The translations under genes were made by a program, and so were the position numbers. From Campylobacter concisus (GTDB lineage Bacteria > Campylobacterota > Campylobacteria > Campylobacterales > Campylobacteraceae), in contig NZ_PPAF01000008.1 in NCBI RefSeq assembly GCF_002913045.1, forward strand, positions 104,298 to 168,297: DNA of 64,000 bases, given 5' to 3'. Positions 27,479 to 38,329 of this stretch are shown one piece after another (within the stretch, counting starts at the first letter, position 1; every line of letters starts with the position of its first letter). The notes beneath the pieces were generated by a model. The model saw nothing but the letters and a program-made list of their open reading frames with translations. It ran no database searches and had not been told where the DNA came from.

Positions 27479-28206
27479 TCGCTCTCCTTTTTTTTAGAAT
27501 TTTTACTAAACATTATAGTGGCTCTTACTATGCCATAAAGCATATAGACGCTCATAACCAAAGTCGCACTCTCAAATGGATATAGATAAAGCATTGAAAA
27601 TGCAACTACAAGAGCTACTAAAATTCTTATCACATGGGTTTGTTTTAAATTTATTTTTTTAAAGCTTGGATAGCGAATGTTACTAACCATTAAAGCTGCC
27701 AAAGTAGCTTCAAGTAGCATCAAGCACCACTCAAATCCCTCTAAAAAAGTATAGTCGATATAAATTCCAACCCAAAGTACGCTCACAATAGCTGCTGATG
27801 GTATAGGAAGTCCGATAAAAACATTTGGCTCATATGTACCAGTAGTGACATTGAAGCGAGCAAGCCTGATAGCTCCAAAAACCACAAACATAGCAGCTAT
27901 AAGTGCTCCAAATCTGCCAAAATTTTTACCAATAGTCAAATAAAATAAAATCGCTGGCGCTACACCAAAAGCAACAAGATCTGCAAGACTATCAAACTCT
28001 ACGCCAAATTTACTAGTTGTCTTTGTAAGTCTAGCCACACGCCCGTCAAGTCCATCTAAAATAAGCGATAAGATTATATAAACAATGGCTTTAAAATAGT
28101 TACCTTGAATAGATGAAATAATACTAATAACACCCAAAAAGGCACTAGCTGCTGTAAATAAATTTGGCAAGATATACATTAGTTGCATTTTTTGTATGTT
28201 ATTCAT
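27475..28206 (-). CDS. pssA: CDP-diacylglycerol--serine O-phosphatidyltransferase
   Basis: Integral membrane enzyme that makes phosphatidylserine. The CDP-alcohol phosphotransferase signature DG..AR..G..D..D is complete: DGLDGRVAR and then FGVEFDSLADL. Hydrophobic helices dominate the 243 residues. The start is set at ATG 28206, with AGAGGG in front; the frame also opens at 28224, overlapping psd by 26 bases. psd stops at 28199, so the two overlap by 8 bases. The C-terminal Lys-rich tail uses an A8 tract. The leader ORF of leuA starts in its stop codon. Confidence 0.93.
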   Translation of the reverse strand: MNNIQKMQLMYILPNLFTAASAFLGVISIISSIQGNYFKAIVYIILSLILDGLDGRVARLTKTTSKFGVEFDSLADLVAFGVAPAILFYLTIGKNFGRFGALIAAMFVVFGAIRLARFNVTTGTYEPNVFIGLPIPSAAIVSVLWVGIYIDYTFLEGFEWCLMLLEATLAALMVSNIRYPSFKKINLKQTHVIRILVALVVAFSMLYLYPFESATLVMSVYMLYGIVRATIMFSKNSKKKESE

Positions 28207-28825
28207 CTCTTTTTCCCTCTTCAAAATATCCCAAAAGCGAAGCAGCCTTTACGCTTTCTCCAACACTTACACATATCTTAGTATCTCTTGGTAGGTATAA
28301 AATCACCTCACCACTTCCTAAAAAACCAAATTTTCTAGATGCTTTTAGGCTAGTAACATTTGAAATTTCTAAACTTCGACTAAAAGCTCCAGCTATAATT
28401 TTCATAACAAATTTTATATTTTCTTTTTCAAAGCGAATAATCGCTCTTTCATTTAAAAATTCTGAAATTTTCATAGCTTGACACAAAAATAAGCCATGTC
28501 TTTTGCGTATTTCAGCTACTTTTACATCACTTACAGCCCTTAATGTACCAACATCAAAAAAAGATTTTTTTATAACGATCTTAGCTACTTCATTATTATC
28601 AAAATTTGAAGCACTAATCTCTTTTATCTTGCCATCAATCGGCGATAGTAAAGCCAATTTATCATCAGAAAATGGCTCCCTCTCAGGATCTCTAAAAAAA
28701 TAAAGGCCCAAAAAAAGTAAAATAGCAAAAAGTAGTGGCAATATCCCAAATAGCAAAGATAAAACAAATAAAATTAGAAAAAATAATATAAATTTATATC
28801 CTGCTTTCGCGATATAGCCACTCAT
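28199..28825 (-). CDS. psd: Phosphatidylserine decarboxylase proenzyme
   Basis: Makes phosphatidylethanolamine from phosphatidylserine at the membrane. It is the short form (208 residues) with one N-terminal membrane segment pair (about 8-42) and the self-cleavage motif LGSG near the C-terminus in FGFLGSGEVILYL, which gives the pyruvoyl prosthetic group at the Ser. It directly precedes pssA and follows ftsH, with a 2-base gap, so the three are cotranscribed. Confidence 0.92.
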   Translation of the reverse strand: MSGYIAKAGYKFILFFLILFVLSLLFGILPLLFAILLFLGLYFFRDPEREPFSDDKLALLSPIDGKIKEISASNFDNNEVAKIVIKKSFFDVGTLRAVSDVKVAEIRKRHGLFLCQAMKISEFLNERAIIRFEKENIKFVMKIIAGAFSRSLEISNVTSLKASRKFGFLGSGEVILYLPRDTKICVSVGESVKAASLLGYFEEGKRDE

Positions 28826-28827
28826 TT

Positions 28828-30753
28828 TTATTCCTCTTTTTTGCTCTTTTCGTCTTCTTCTGTCTCTACAAGTCTGCTCTCTAAACTATTTTCGATCTCA
28901 TAGTTTTTAATGATCTCTCTAACTCTTTTTCCTTCGATTGTTTCTTCTTCATAAAGTGCTGATACCATATTTTCAATAGCACCTTTATAAATTTCAAGCA
29001 AACCAAGTACAGCTGTGTATCTTTCATGAAGAAGCGTCTTTACAAACTCATCAACCTTTTCAGCCATCTTATCACTGTAATCTTTGATGCTTTGACCACC
29101 ATTTAAAAACGTAGCACGTTGCTTTTCAAGTACCATAAGACCAGCAACATCGCTCATGCCATACATACTAACCATAGCTTTTATGATATCAGTCGCACGC
29201 TCTAGGTCGTTGCTAGCTCCGGTTGAAATTTCTTTAATAAACACCTCTTCAGCAGCTCTACCAGCCAAAAGCACATCCACTTCTGCTATCAATTCATGCT
29301 TTTGCATCATAAATTTATTCTCTTCAGGTGTGTTTAGAGTATAGCCAAGTGCCGCAAGACCACGTGGTACGACTGAGACTTTTGTTACCCTTTTTGCACC
29401 TTTTGTTAGCTCAGCTATCAAGGCATGACCGCACTCATGATAAGTGACGATTCTTTTTTCTTTTGGATTTACGCGGCGAGACTTTTTCTCAAGCCCAGCG
29501 ATCGATCTCTCGACAGCCTCTACAAGATCGGCCTGCTCAACAAAAGTCTTTGACTTACGTCCTGCAAGAAGTGCAGCCTCATTTATGATATTTTCAAGAT
29601 CAGCACCTGCTAAACCGGTAGTAAGCCTTGCGACATCCTCGATATTTACATCTTTACCAATCTTTACATCTTTCATGTGAACTTTTAAAATGTCGCAGCG
29701 TCCTTTAAAATCAGGCTTATCAACAAGTACTTGCCTGTCAAATCTACCCGGCCTTAAAAGCGCAGCATCCAAAACTTCAGGTCTATTTGTAGCCGCTATA
29801 ACGATGACTGGCGATTTATCCGCATCAAAACCGTCCATCTCAGAAAGAAGCTGATTTAGCGTTTGCTCCCTCTCGTCATTGCCGCCCATCGGACCAGAAT
29901 TTCTACTTTTACCGATCGCATCGATCTCATCTATAAAAACGATCGCTGGAGCCTCTTTTTTAGCATTTTCAAAAAGATCTCTAACCCTACTTGCGCCAAC
30001 ACCGACAAACATCTCTATAAAGCTTGATGCTGACATAGAGAAAAATGGAACACTAGCCTCGCCTGCAACTGCTCTTGCAAGAAGCGTTTTACCAGTACCT
30101 GGAGGGCCAACTAGTAAAATACCTTTTGGAATTTTTGCCCCAAGTCTTAGATATTTATCAGGACTTTTTAGATAATCAACTATCTCTTGAACCTCTTCTT
30201 TTGCCTCTTCAACGCCTGCGACATCGTCAAATTTAACTTTTGGTTTTTCAGAATTTATAAGTTTCTTTGCACTTCCTATGCCAAGTATGCCACCGCCAAT
30301 GTTCTTTTGCATACGACTAGCAATAAACATCCAAATGGCAAAAAATATAAATACTGGGATGATCCATGAAAATATAAGATCACCAAACCAGTTATTTTCG
30401 CTATAAACACTATAAGTTATGCCATTTTGCTCAAGTATGCCAATGAGCGTTGGATCATTTATGCGTTTTGCAAGGTAGATAGTTTTGTCACTGCCTATGC
30501 CTTTTATGGTAGTTTCAGAGATAGCAACCTCATTTAGCTGCTTATTTTTTAACATATCTTTAAACTCAGAATAAGCTACCATTTTACTCTGGGCATTACC
30601 ATTTAGCCCAAAAGAGCCACCAAGTCCATCTCCACTAAAGCTTCTAAAAGCTAAAACTATAACTATTGCAAAAATGGCAAAAATAAAAATAGGATTTTTA
30701 TTAAAAAAACCGTTATTGTTGCCATTATTTTGGTTATTATTTTGGTTATTCAT
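28828..30753 (-). CDS. ftsH: ATP-dependent zinc metalloprotease FtsH
   Basis: Membrane-anchored AAA+ protease that degrades misfolded membrane proteins and regulators such as LpxC. Order: Asn/Gln-rich N-terminus (1-15), transmembrane helix (about 22-38), periplasmic region, second helix (about 128-146), AAA domain with Walker A GPPGTGKT (216-223), Walker [10 protein letters not shown] and the SRH, then the HECGH zinc site (about 440) and a coiled C-terminal part. The 641 residues are normal. Two exact copies of a 12-base unit (AATAACCAAAAT) encode the start of the Asn/Gln run at 30727-30750. It overlaps the prmA stop by 8 bases. Confidence 0.97.
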   Translation of the reverse strand: MNNQNNNQNNGNNNGFFNKNPIFIFAIFAIVIVLAFRSFSGDGLGGSFGLNGNAQSKMVAYSEFKDMLKNKQLNEVAISETTIKGIGSDKTIYLAKRINDPTLIGILEQNGITYSVYSENNWFGDLIFSWIIPVFIFFAIWMFIASRMQKNIGGGILGIGSAKKLINSEKPKVKFDDVAGVEEAKEEVQEIVDYLKSPDKYLRLGAKIPKGILLVGPPGTGKTLLARAVAGEASVPFFSMSASSFIEMFVGVGASRVRDLFENAKKEAPAIVFIDEIDAIGKSRNSGPMGGNDEREQTLNQLLSEMDGFDADKSPVIVIAATNRPEVLDAALLRPGRFDRQVLVDKPDFKGRCDILKVHMKDVKIGKDVNIEDVARLTTGLAGADLENIINEAALLAGRKSKTFVEQADLVEAVERSIAGLEKKSRRVNPKEKRIVTYHECGHALIAELTKGAKRVTKVSVVPRGLAALGYTLNTPEENKFMMQKHELIAEVDVLLAGRAAEEVFIKEISTGASNDLERATDIIKAMVSMYGMSDVAGLMVLEKQRATFLNGGQSIKDYSDKMAEKVDEFVKTLLHERYTAVLGLLEIYKGAIENMVSALYEEETIEGKRVREIIKNYEIENSLESRLVETEEDEKSKKEE

Positions 30754-31579
30754 CTATTTCCTTATAAACAAAGCTGCTCCAATCGTTACTTTGTTTTATC
30801 TCAATTAGCTCCAAATCCTTAAACGTATCTTTAATCCTATCTTCGTATTTGTTTAAAATTCCTGACAATACCAAGTAGCCGCCTTTTTTAAGCGATTTTT
30901 TTAAGTCATTTGAGAGCATAAAAATGACATCAGCGATGATATTTGCTACAACAATGTCATATTTTTGCTCTAAATTCGCGATAGAGCCTGTCCAAATTTT
31001 ATTAAATTTAATCCCATTTAACTCAGCGTTACTAAGTGAACTTTGTGTAGCTTGCTCGTCTGTATCGCAAGCATCGACCTTGCAACCAAGCTTTGCCAAG
31101 GCGATACTTAAAATTCCACTTCCGCAGCCCACGTCTAAAGTAGTATTGCCACTTTTTGCATATTTTTGTAAAAGCTGCAAGCAAGAATTTGTGCTTTCAT
31201 GGTGCCCTGAGCCAAAGGCTAGAGCTGGGTCAATTATGATATTTGTTACGCCATTAAGTGGCTCTTCCCAGCTAGGTCTAACATAAATTTTATCAACCAA
31301 AATAGGCTTAACTGCCTTTTTATATTCACCTAGCCAGTCTTTATTTTCTTTTAAATTAAGAGAAATTTTTAAATCATTTGAAATTTTACGAACACTAGAG
31401 AGCCCTTTTGCATACTCTTCAATACCCCAAGCTATATCTTTTAGATCATACTCTTCCCTGATGATGATCTCGTGATCTAGCTCTTCAACACAGGTAACTC
31501 CAAAAGAGAAAACTAGCTCTAAAATTTCATCATAAAAATTTGATGTTTTTATGCTTAATTCGTAGAATTTATCTTTCAT
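30746..31579 (-). CDS. prmA: Ribosomal protein L11 methyltransferase
   Basis: SAM-dependent methyltransferase that trimethylates L11. The 277 residues end in a Rossmann methyltransferase fold with motif I LDVGCGSGILSIALAKLGC, motif II DACDTDEQ and the NPPY-like VVANIIADV. The N-terminal substrate part (about 1-95) is less conserved. It is placed between cheY and ftsH and overlaps the cheY stop by one base, as in C. jejuni where the order is cheY-prmA-ftsH. Confidence 0.92.
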   Translation of the reverse strand: MKDKFYELSIKTSNFYDEILELVFSFGVTCVEELDHEIIIREEYDLKDIAWGIEEYAKGLSSVRKISNDLKISLNLKENKDWLGEYKKAVKPILVDKIYVRPSWEEPLNGVTNIIIDPALAFGSGHHESTNSCLQLLQKYAKSGNTTLDVGCGSGILSIALAKLGCKVDACDTDEQATQSSLSNAELNGIKFNKIWTGSIANLEQKYDIVVANIIADVIFMLSNDLKKSLKKGGYLVLSGILNKYEDRIKDTFKDLELIEIKQSNDWSSFVYKEIDE

Positions 31580-31944
31580 TAACCAAGAACGTCTTCAAGC
31601 TTCTCTTTTAAGACTTGTGGCGTAAAAGGTTTAACGATGTAGTTATTAACACCTGCTTTTAAAGCTGTTATAACTTCGGCTTTTCCGCCCTCTGTTGTTA
31701 CCATTATGATAGGCATATCAACATATTTTTGCTCAGCCCTTACCTTTTTAACAAGCTCAAGGCCATTCATCTCAGGCATGTTCCAATCAGTGATAAGAAC
31801 TTCGATACCTTCATTTTGAGTTAAGATATTCCAGGCCTCAAGACCGTGCTCAGCCTCAAGAATTTCTTGATGTCCTAACCTTTGTAAAGTATTTTTTATG
31901 ATTCTTCTCATTGTTGAACTGTCATCTACAACCAAAATCTTCAC
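31579..31944 (-). CDS. cheY: Chemotaxis response regulator CheY
   Basis: Single-domain receiver that carries the CheA signal to the motor switch. The acidic pair DD near residues 7-8, the phospho-acceptor D in LITDWNMPEMNG, the T in MVTTEGG and the K in YIVKPFTPQ are all present. The start codon is GTG (31942-31944) with AAGGA 6 bases upstream. An out-of-frame ATG followed at once by TGA overlaps this GTG. It has its own 63-base upstream gap with a possible promoter, so it may be read separately from hisA. Confidence 0.95.
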   Translation of the reverse strand: MKILVVDDSSTMRRIIKNTLQRLGHQEILEAEHGLEAWNILTQNEGIEVLITDWNMPEMNGLELVKKVRAEQKYVDMPIIMVTTEGGKAEVITALKAGVNNYIVKPFTPQVLKEKLEDVLG

Positions 31945-31972
31945 ATAATATCCTTTTAGTAAAAATTGCCCT

Positions 31973-31978
31973 ATTCTA
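31973..31978 (-). promoter_or_regulatory. Possible -10 element of cheY
   Basis: Minus-strand TAGAAT in AGCTAGAATAGGG about 29 bases before the GTG start of cheY, in a 63-base gap after hisA. It matches TATAAT at five of six positions. Confidence 0.42.
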
Positions 31979-32007
31979 GCTAATTTAAATTTATAAAAGC
32001 TTTAACG

Positions 32008-32718
32008 CTATCTAAGTAGTTTAAAGGCCTCTTTTAAGTCAAGCAACCCCTCATAGTAGGCTTTCCCAACTATTACGCCACTAATCTCATTTGTGGCTTT
32101 TAGCATCAAAATATCATTTATATCACTCACGCCACCACTTGCTATTGTCTCAAGCTTACTATTTCTAGCTATTTGCAAGCTAAACTCAACATTAACTCCG
32201 CCAAGCATTCCATCCTTGTTAATATCAGTGCAAATCACAGCTTCCACGCCAACATCTGCAAATTTTCTTGCAAGATCGACTGCTTTTATATTTGAGATCT
32301 CGCCCCAGCCTTGCACGGCCACGTAGCCATCTTTTGCATCAATACCAACTACAACTCTATAAATTTCAGCCATTTTTGCTGTAAATTCTGGATCTCTAAG
32401 AGCAACTGAGCCAAGGATCACTCTGCTAACTCCAAGGTCTAAATAGCGTTTTATTCGCTCTTCATCTCTTATGCCACCACCCACTTGGACGCTTAAATTT
32501 GTAGCCTTTGTAATTTTTTCAATTGTTTTAAAATTTATCGTCTCTCCAGCAAATGCACCGTCTAGATCAACCACATGAAGCCATTTTGCGCCATAATCTT
32601 CAAATTTCTTAGCAAGTTCACTTGGCTCGTTACTATAAATTTTTGCACTTTGCATAAGACCTTTGCTTAGCCTAACTGCTTGTCCCTCTTTTAAATCAAT
32701 CGCTGGAAAAATTTCCAT
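32008..32718 (-). CDS. hisA: ProFAR isomerase of histidine synthesis
   Basis: Converts ProFAR to PRFAR in histidine synthesis. The 236-residue (beta/alpha)8 barrel shows [16 protein letters not shown], the first catalytic Asp region [10 protein letters not shown] and the second catalytic region [14 protein letters not shown]. Two ATG codons are adjacent; the second (32716-32718) is 5 bases after GAGG and is preferred. It shares a base with the hisH stop (TGATG). Confidence 0.95.
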   Translation of the reverse strand: MEIFPAIDLKEGQAVRLSKGLMQSAKIYSNEPSELAKKFEDYGAKWLHVVDLDGAFAGETINFKTIEKITKATNLSVQVGGGIRDEERIKRYLDLGVSRVILGSVALRDPEFTAKMAEIYRVVVGIDAKDGYVAVQGWGEISNIKAVDLARKFADVGVEAVICTDINKDGMLGGVNVEFSLQIARNSKLETIASGGVSDINDILMLKATNEISGVIVGKAYYEGLLDLKEAFKLLR

Positions 32719-33329
32719 CATAACCTCGCAAAATTCTCTAAAATTTTAAGTCCAGCTTCATGACTTTTTTCTGGATGAGGCTGAAAACCAAAGATATTTT
32801 CATGCCAAACCGCACTTGTAAATTCATATCCGTAAGTCGTCTTTGCAAGAGCAAATTTATCATCACAAACCACATGATAGCTGTGTACAAAATATAAATA
32901 CTCAAGCTCTTTTAGTCCTAAATTTAATGGACTATTTTGCTTAAATTCCAAAGCGTTCCAACCAATGTGAGGTATTTTTAATGACTTATCGAAATTAGCT
33001 TCATTAAATTTTACGACCTCACCAGGCAAAAGAGAGAGCCCCTCATGCTCGCCAAACTCAAAGCTTCGCTCAAATAAAAGCTGCATGCCAAGGCAAATAC
33101 CAATAAAAGCTTTGCCGCTTTTTACAGCTTCTTTTACGGCTTCGTCCATGCCGTTATTTTTTAGCTTTGTCATCGCCTCACCAAAAGCTCCAACGCCTGG
33201 CAAAACAATATGCGAATACTCTTTTAAATTTTCAGGCTTACTTACTAAGGCACATTTTTTGTCAAGAATATCAAAAGCATTTATCACACTTTTGATATTG
33301 CCCGCACCATAATCAATAATAGCAATCAT
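32718..33329 (-). CDS. hisH: Imidazole glycerol phosphate synthase glutaminase subunit
   Basis: Class I glutaminase that supplies ammonia to HisF for IGP formation. The 203 residues have the oxyanion strand [10 protein letters not shown], the nucleophile Cys in [13 protein letters not shown] and the His/Glu pair in [12 protein letters not shown]. hisF is not in the window. The start overlaps the pglG stop as ATGA, so it is at the 3' end of the glycan gene run. Confidence 0.95.
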   Translation of the reverse strand: MIAIIDYGAGNIKSVINAFDILDKKCALVSKPENLKEYSHIVLPGVGAFGEAMTKLKNNGMDEAVKEAVKSGKAFIGICLGMQLLFERSFEFGEHEGLSLLPGEVVKFNEANFDKSLKIPHIGWNALEFKQNSPLNLGLKELEYLYFVHSYHVVCDDKFALAKTTYGYEFTSAVWHENIFGFQPHPEKSHEAGLKILENFARL

Positions 33330-34222
33330 CTGTTCTCTTGCCTTTTTACGCTAAAAAGATAAAAGCTAAGTGCTACCATCAGCATCGCCACGCCGCCTAT
33401 TAGATAGATAGCGTTTATGATATTTTCAGGTACAGTAATAGCAAATTTAAAGACTAGCATAAGCGCTTCGATCGCAAGTGCGATGATAATTGAGCCGATA
33501 AATCTCACCATCGTCTTATAAATAACGCTATTTTCTTCGTGATTTTTACCTAAAACCTCTTCTTCAAATATCGTCTTAACAAGATCAAAAATGGCAAGAG
33601 CCAGCGTTAAAATGATGGTTGATTCAAAAATTTCTTCGACATTTATATGCTCGATACTTTTTGAGATAAAGCTCTTTACCCCGTGCCAAAATAAAAATGC
33701 ACAAATCATAAAAAGTGATGCACAAAAGAGCGCATAGACTGTCTTTAAAAATCTACCAAAATGCTCCTCGACAAAGCCGCTATCGACCATATTTAGGATA
33801 TTTTCTAGGCTTATGTCGATGCAGGCGATAAATTTAAGCTCATTTTTTTCATTATAGATAGGCACACTTGCTGTGACGCATAAACCTCCATTTAGGCTTG
33901 ATGGATATGGATCGCTTAAAACGCATCTTTTCTCACGCACTGCAGTGTAGTAGTAGGCTTTATTTGCGCGGTTTTCGCCCTTTGGAATTTTATACTTCTC
34001 ATTTAGGCTGATCGAGTCTTCAATCTGCACGCCATTTTCGTCTAAGATATACAATGCGTCAAAATTTTCTATCTCGTGGCTGATCTTGTCAAAACCAGCT
34101 TTTATATTCTCTAAACAAACTCCGGGCAGTCTGTTTGGTAAATTTCTACTAAATAGATAGCAGATATACGCCCTTGCCTTGTATCTCGTGTCACTAAATC
34201 TCTTAATATCTTTTATAACCAA
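33326..34222 (-). CDS. pglG: PglG, membrane protein with a Cache-like domain
   Basis: 298 residues. The first part (about 40-160) reads like a PDC/Cache sensor domain (FDALYILDENGVQIEDS, then RANKAYYYTAVREKRCVLSDPY and SVPIYNEKNELKFIACIDIS), and the second part has four hydrophobic helices (about 165-185, 200-220, 240-260, 268-290). There is no hydrophobic helix before the Cache domain and no output domain. PglG is encoded at this position in C. jejuni and has no clear function in the glycan pathway (established). The start is TTG with AAAGGC upstream; it follows pglF by 2 bases. Confidence 0.78.
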   Translation of the reverse strand: MVIKDIKRFSDTRYKARAYICYLFSRNLPNRLPGVCLENIKAGFDKISHEIENFDALYILDENGVQIEDSISLNEKYKIPKGENRANKAYYYTAVREKRCVLSDPYPSSLNGGLCVTASVPIYNEKNELKFIACIDISLENILNMVDSGFVEEHFGRFLKTVYALFCASLFMICAFLFWHGVKSFISKSIEHINVEEIFESTIILTLALAIFDLVKTIFEEEVLGKNHEENSVIYKTMVRFIGSIIIALAIEALMLVFKFAITVPENIINAIYLIGGVAMLMVALSFYLFSVKRQENR

Positions 34223-34224
34223 AA

Positions 34225-36006
34225 TTAGCCTTTTAAATTTAATGCATGATTAAACTCTGGCACGATCACCTTAAGAGCAGGTGCCACCTCGTCATCTTCA
34301 AGCTGCAAAAGCCCATTTATCTGTGAATTTAAAAGGGTCAGATCATAAGGCTCTGAATGCGTTACAAAGATCGACTCATATTTTGTTTGCACATCGTCTT
34401 TGTTGATAAGTAGCTCTTCATAAAGCTTCTCGCCTGGTCTAAGACCCACAAATTCTATGCCCAAATGCTCTTTGTTTGAAAGAAGAAGCATCTTTTTAGC
34501 AAGATCAACGATCTTAACAGGCTCACCCATATCAAGCACGAAAAGCTCGCCACCTTTTGCGATAGAGGCCGCTTGAAGGACTAGCTGACAAGCTTCTGAT
34601 GTAAGCATAAAATATCTTGTAATCTCTGGGTGCGTGACGCTTAGTGGCCTATTTGCAGCGATCTGCGCTTTAAATTTAGGTATGACAGAGCCGCTTGAGC
34701 CAAGGACGTTACCAAAGCGCACGCAAACTATCTCGCACACACCTGCTTCGTTTGAATTTAGTGCGTAAAGCTCACAAACACGCTTGGTTGTGCCCATTAT
34801 GTTTGTTGGGCGCACTGCCTTGTCTGAAGAGATCATGACAAATTTCTTTACGCTATATTTTTTAGAAAGATCGACTGCATTTTTTGTGCCAAGGATGTTG
34901 TTTTTAACTGCTGAGCGAGGATTTAGCTCGCAAAGTGGCACGTGTTTATATGCTGCGGCGTGGATAACAATCTCAGGTTTAAAGTCAGCAAAAACTTCTT
35001 CAAAGTCCTTTAAATTTGTGATGTTTACAAGCTTACTGATAGTTCTTTTATCTTTTGTATCTTCGCCTATTTTATAAAGGTTAAATTCGCTGTGCTCAAC
35101 CATTACAAGCTCACTTACACCAAATTTTAAGCATTGCTTACAAATTTCACTTCCTATACTGCCTCCAGCTCCAGTGACAAGCACTCTTTTATCTTTTAAA
35201 AAATTTGAAATAGCTTCTGGATTTAAGTCTTTTGGCTTTCTAGCTAGCAAGTCTTCGATCGAGATATCCTTGATCGGCTCATTTTCGATAAGCGAAAAGA
35301 GTTTCATATCTCTTATGCCATATCCAGTTAGCTCATCAACCAAGGCTTGAAGCTCGTCTTGATCTAGCGCAAGCGCAATGATAGCGGTCTTTGCGTCGTA
35401 GTCTTTTATAAGGCTTGGTATTTCTTTTTTATCTTGAACTAAAAATCCATCACAATATGTGCCAACAAGGTCACTTCTGCCATCTACCACACCAACTGCG
35501 TAGTAGTCAAGATAGCCCTGCTTTAAGCCACGCAAGACGTGAAGCGCTTTTGATGTCGCACCTATAACGATACAAGGCTCACCTTTGTGAGGTTTGTTTG
35601 AAAAGTCAAGCACCATGCGTTTTGAAATTCTTAAAAGCCCAACAAGTAAGCATGAAATAAGAAGATCAATGAAAATAACGCTTCTTGGATATGGATTTAA
35701 AAAATCTTGAATGATAAAAAATATGATTGTAAATAAAACAGCTGAGCAAACGTGAGCTAAGAAAATTTTTCTTGCTTCATTTAATCCAAAAAACCTCCAC
35801 GGCACCTTGTAAATTTTAAACATCCACATAAAAAAGAGCTTAAATACGATCAAAAATCCAGCCGTTACAAAAAGCCCTTGCACGTAGATGTCTGGGATGT
35901 TTGCGTTAAATCTCAAAAGATAAGCCGCATATATTGAAAACGCAAATATAAAAACATCGCCAGTAAGGAAAAATATAAGCCTTTTTAACTTTGTCGCATG
36001 AAACAT
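34225..36006 (-). CDS. pglF: UDP-N-acetylglucosamine 4,6-dehydratase
   Basis: First enzyme of UDP-N,N'-diacetylbacillosamine synthesis. The 593 residues start with four to five transmembrane helices (about 10-30, 45-65, 80-105, 110-130), then a nucleotide-binding and dehydratase domain with [12 protein letters not shown] (about 276-287) and the catalytic [10 protein letters not shown] motif instead of the usual YxxxK. It precedes pglG and follows pglE with no gap. The order pglE-pglF-pglG is that of C. jejuni. Confidence 0.95.
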   Translation of the reverse strand: MFHATKLKRLIFFLTGDVFIFAFSIYAAYLLRFNANIPDIYVQGLFVTAGFLIVFKLFFMWMFKIYKVPWRFFGLNEARKIFLAHVCSAVLFTIIFFIIQDFLNPYPRSVIFIDLLISCLLVGLLRISKRMVLDFSNKPHKGEPCIVIGATSKALHVLRGLKQGYLDYYAVGVVDGRSDLVGTYCDGFLVQDKKEIPSLIKDYDAKTAIIALALDQDELQALVDELTGYGIRDMKLFSLIENEPIKDISIEDLLARKPKDLNPEAISNFLKDKRVLVTGAGGSIGSEICKQCLKFGVSELVMVEHSEFNLYKIGEDTKDKRTISKLVNITNLKDFEEVFADFKPEIVIHAAAYKHVPLCELNPRSAVKNNILGTKNAVDLSKKYSVKKFVMISSDKAVRPTNIMGTTKRVCELYALNSNEAGVCEIVCVRFGNVLGSSGSVIPKFKAQIAANRPLSVTHPEITRYFMLTSEACQLVLQAASIAKGGELFVLDMGEPVKIVDLAKKMLLLSNKEHLGIEFVGLRPGEKLYEELLINKDDVQTKYESIFVTHSEPYDLTLLNSQINGLLQLEDDEVAPALKVIVPEFNHALNLKG

Positions 36007-37134
<1,128 letters not shown>

Positions 37135-37146
37135 TTATTTTTAAAT

Positions 37147-37737
37147 TTATATCTTAGCGCGCTCGCATGCTGGCACGCCGTAAGCCTTTGTGCAATCTTT
37201 TATATCTCTAACGACCACACTTCCAGCGCCGATAATGCAGTTGCTGCCGATACTTATGCCTTGAATGACGCTTGAACTTATGCCAACATGCGTAAATTCA
37301 CCCACGCTAACGTTTCCAGCAAGGGCTGCATTTGGGCTGATGTGAGCAAATTTACCTATCACGCACTCATGCTCTATCACCGCACCAGAATTTATGATAA
37401 CGCCCTCTTTTATACAAGCTTTTGCGTTTATAACGGCATTTGGCATGACAACTACGCCTTTTTCTATCACGGCACTTTCGCTCACAACCGCGCTTTTATG
37501 GATCAAATTTACTATTTCAAAGCCAGTAGCTTCCACCTTTTGGCTGATCTTTTGCCTAGTTTTGTTTTCACCAATAGCTATTATAATGTCAGCTTTTTCA
37601 AGCTCTGGGCTAAATTTACGCTCGCTAGCGTCATCTAAAAAAACTATCTCTTCATAGCCATTATCTCTAGCGATGTCAGCGATCACAAGTCCATGCCCAC
37701 TCGCTCCGTAGATGTAAATTTTCTTAGTTTTTGCCAT
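37147..37737 (-). CDS. pglD: UDP-4-amino-sugar N-acetyltransferase PglD
   Basis: Transfers acetyl from acetyl-CoA to the PglE product, completing UDP-diNAcBac. From ATG 37737 there are 196 residues: an N-terminal Rossmann part with [15 protein letters not shown] and a left-handed beta-helix of hexapeptides ([20 protein letters not shown] and following), with the catalytic His region [20 protein letters not shown] precedes the chosen ATG. The upstream 14 codons of the frame lie inside pglC, which the gene overlaps by 14 bases. Confidence 0.93.
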   Translation of the reverse strand: MAKTKKIYIYGASGHGLVIADIARDNGYEEIVFLDDASERKFSPELEKADIIIAIGENKTRQKISQKVEATGFEIVNLIHKSAVVSESAVIEKGVVVMPNAVINAKACIKEGVIINSGAVIEHECVIGKFAHISPNAALAGNVSVGEFTHVGISSSVIQGISIGSNCIIGAGSVVVRDIKDCTKAYGVPACERAKI

Positions 37738-38329
37738 TAAATTTCTCCGTCGTAGCCTGCCCCTCTTTGCTGACGCCACTTCGTTTTAGTACTTTTTCGA
37801 TGGTCTGTAATGCGATCTTTACATCAAGCATAAAGCTTAAATTTTTAGCGTAATAGACGTCATACTCAAATTTTTTCTCCCAGCTTATGTCGTTTCTGCC
37901 ATTTACCTGTGCTAGGCCCGTGATACCAGGGCGCACGTCGTGGCGGTGCTTTTGCGTTTCGTTGTAGATGGGTAGGTACTCGACCAAAAGCGGCCTTGGT
38001 CCGATGAAACTCATATCGCCTTTTAGCACGTTAAAGAGCTGTGGTAGCTCATCAAGGCTAAGAGAGCGGATCAGTTTGCCAAATTTACCAAGACGCTGCT
38101 CATCTGGCAAGAGCTCGCCATTTGCGTCACGCTCATCGCTCATCGTCTTAAATTTATAAATTTTAAAAATTTTCTCATTTAGCCCTGGCCTTGCTTGCGT
38201 AAAAATGACATCGCGGCTTACCTTAAAATAGATAAAAATAGCCGTTGCTATAATGATAGGTGATGTTAAAATGAGCAAAAACAAAGCTCCCAAAATGTCA
38301 ATCACCCTCTTTAAAAAATTTCTATACAT
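37724..38329 (-). CDS. pglC: Monotopic phosphoglycosyl transferase PglC
   Basis: Transfers phospho-diNAcBac from UDP-diNAcBac to undecaprenyl phosphate, starting the lipid-linked oligosaccharide. The 201 residues have the N-terminal reentrant membrane helix (about 10-32, [19 protein letters not shown]), the KFKTM motif, the DE pair in [18 protein letters not shown] and GPRPLL. It overlaps pglA by 8 bases and pglD by 14. Confidence 0.95.
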   Translation of the reverse strand: MYRNFLKRVIDILGALFLLILTSPIIIATAIFIYFKVSRDVIFTQARPGLNEKIFKIYKFKTMSDERDANGELLPDEQRLGKFGKLIRSLSLDELPQLFNVLKGDMSFIGPRPLLVEYLPIYNETQKHRHDVRPGITGLAQVNGRNDISWEKKFEYDVYYAKNLSFMLDVKIALQTIEKVLKRSGVSKEGQATTEKFNGKN

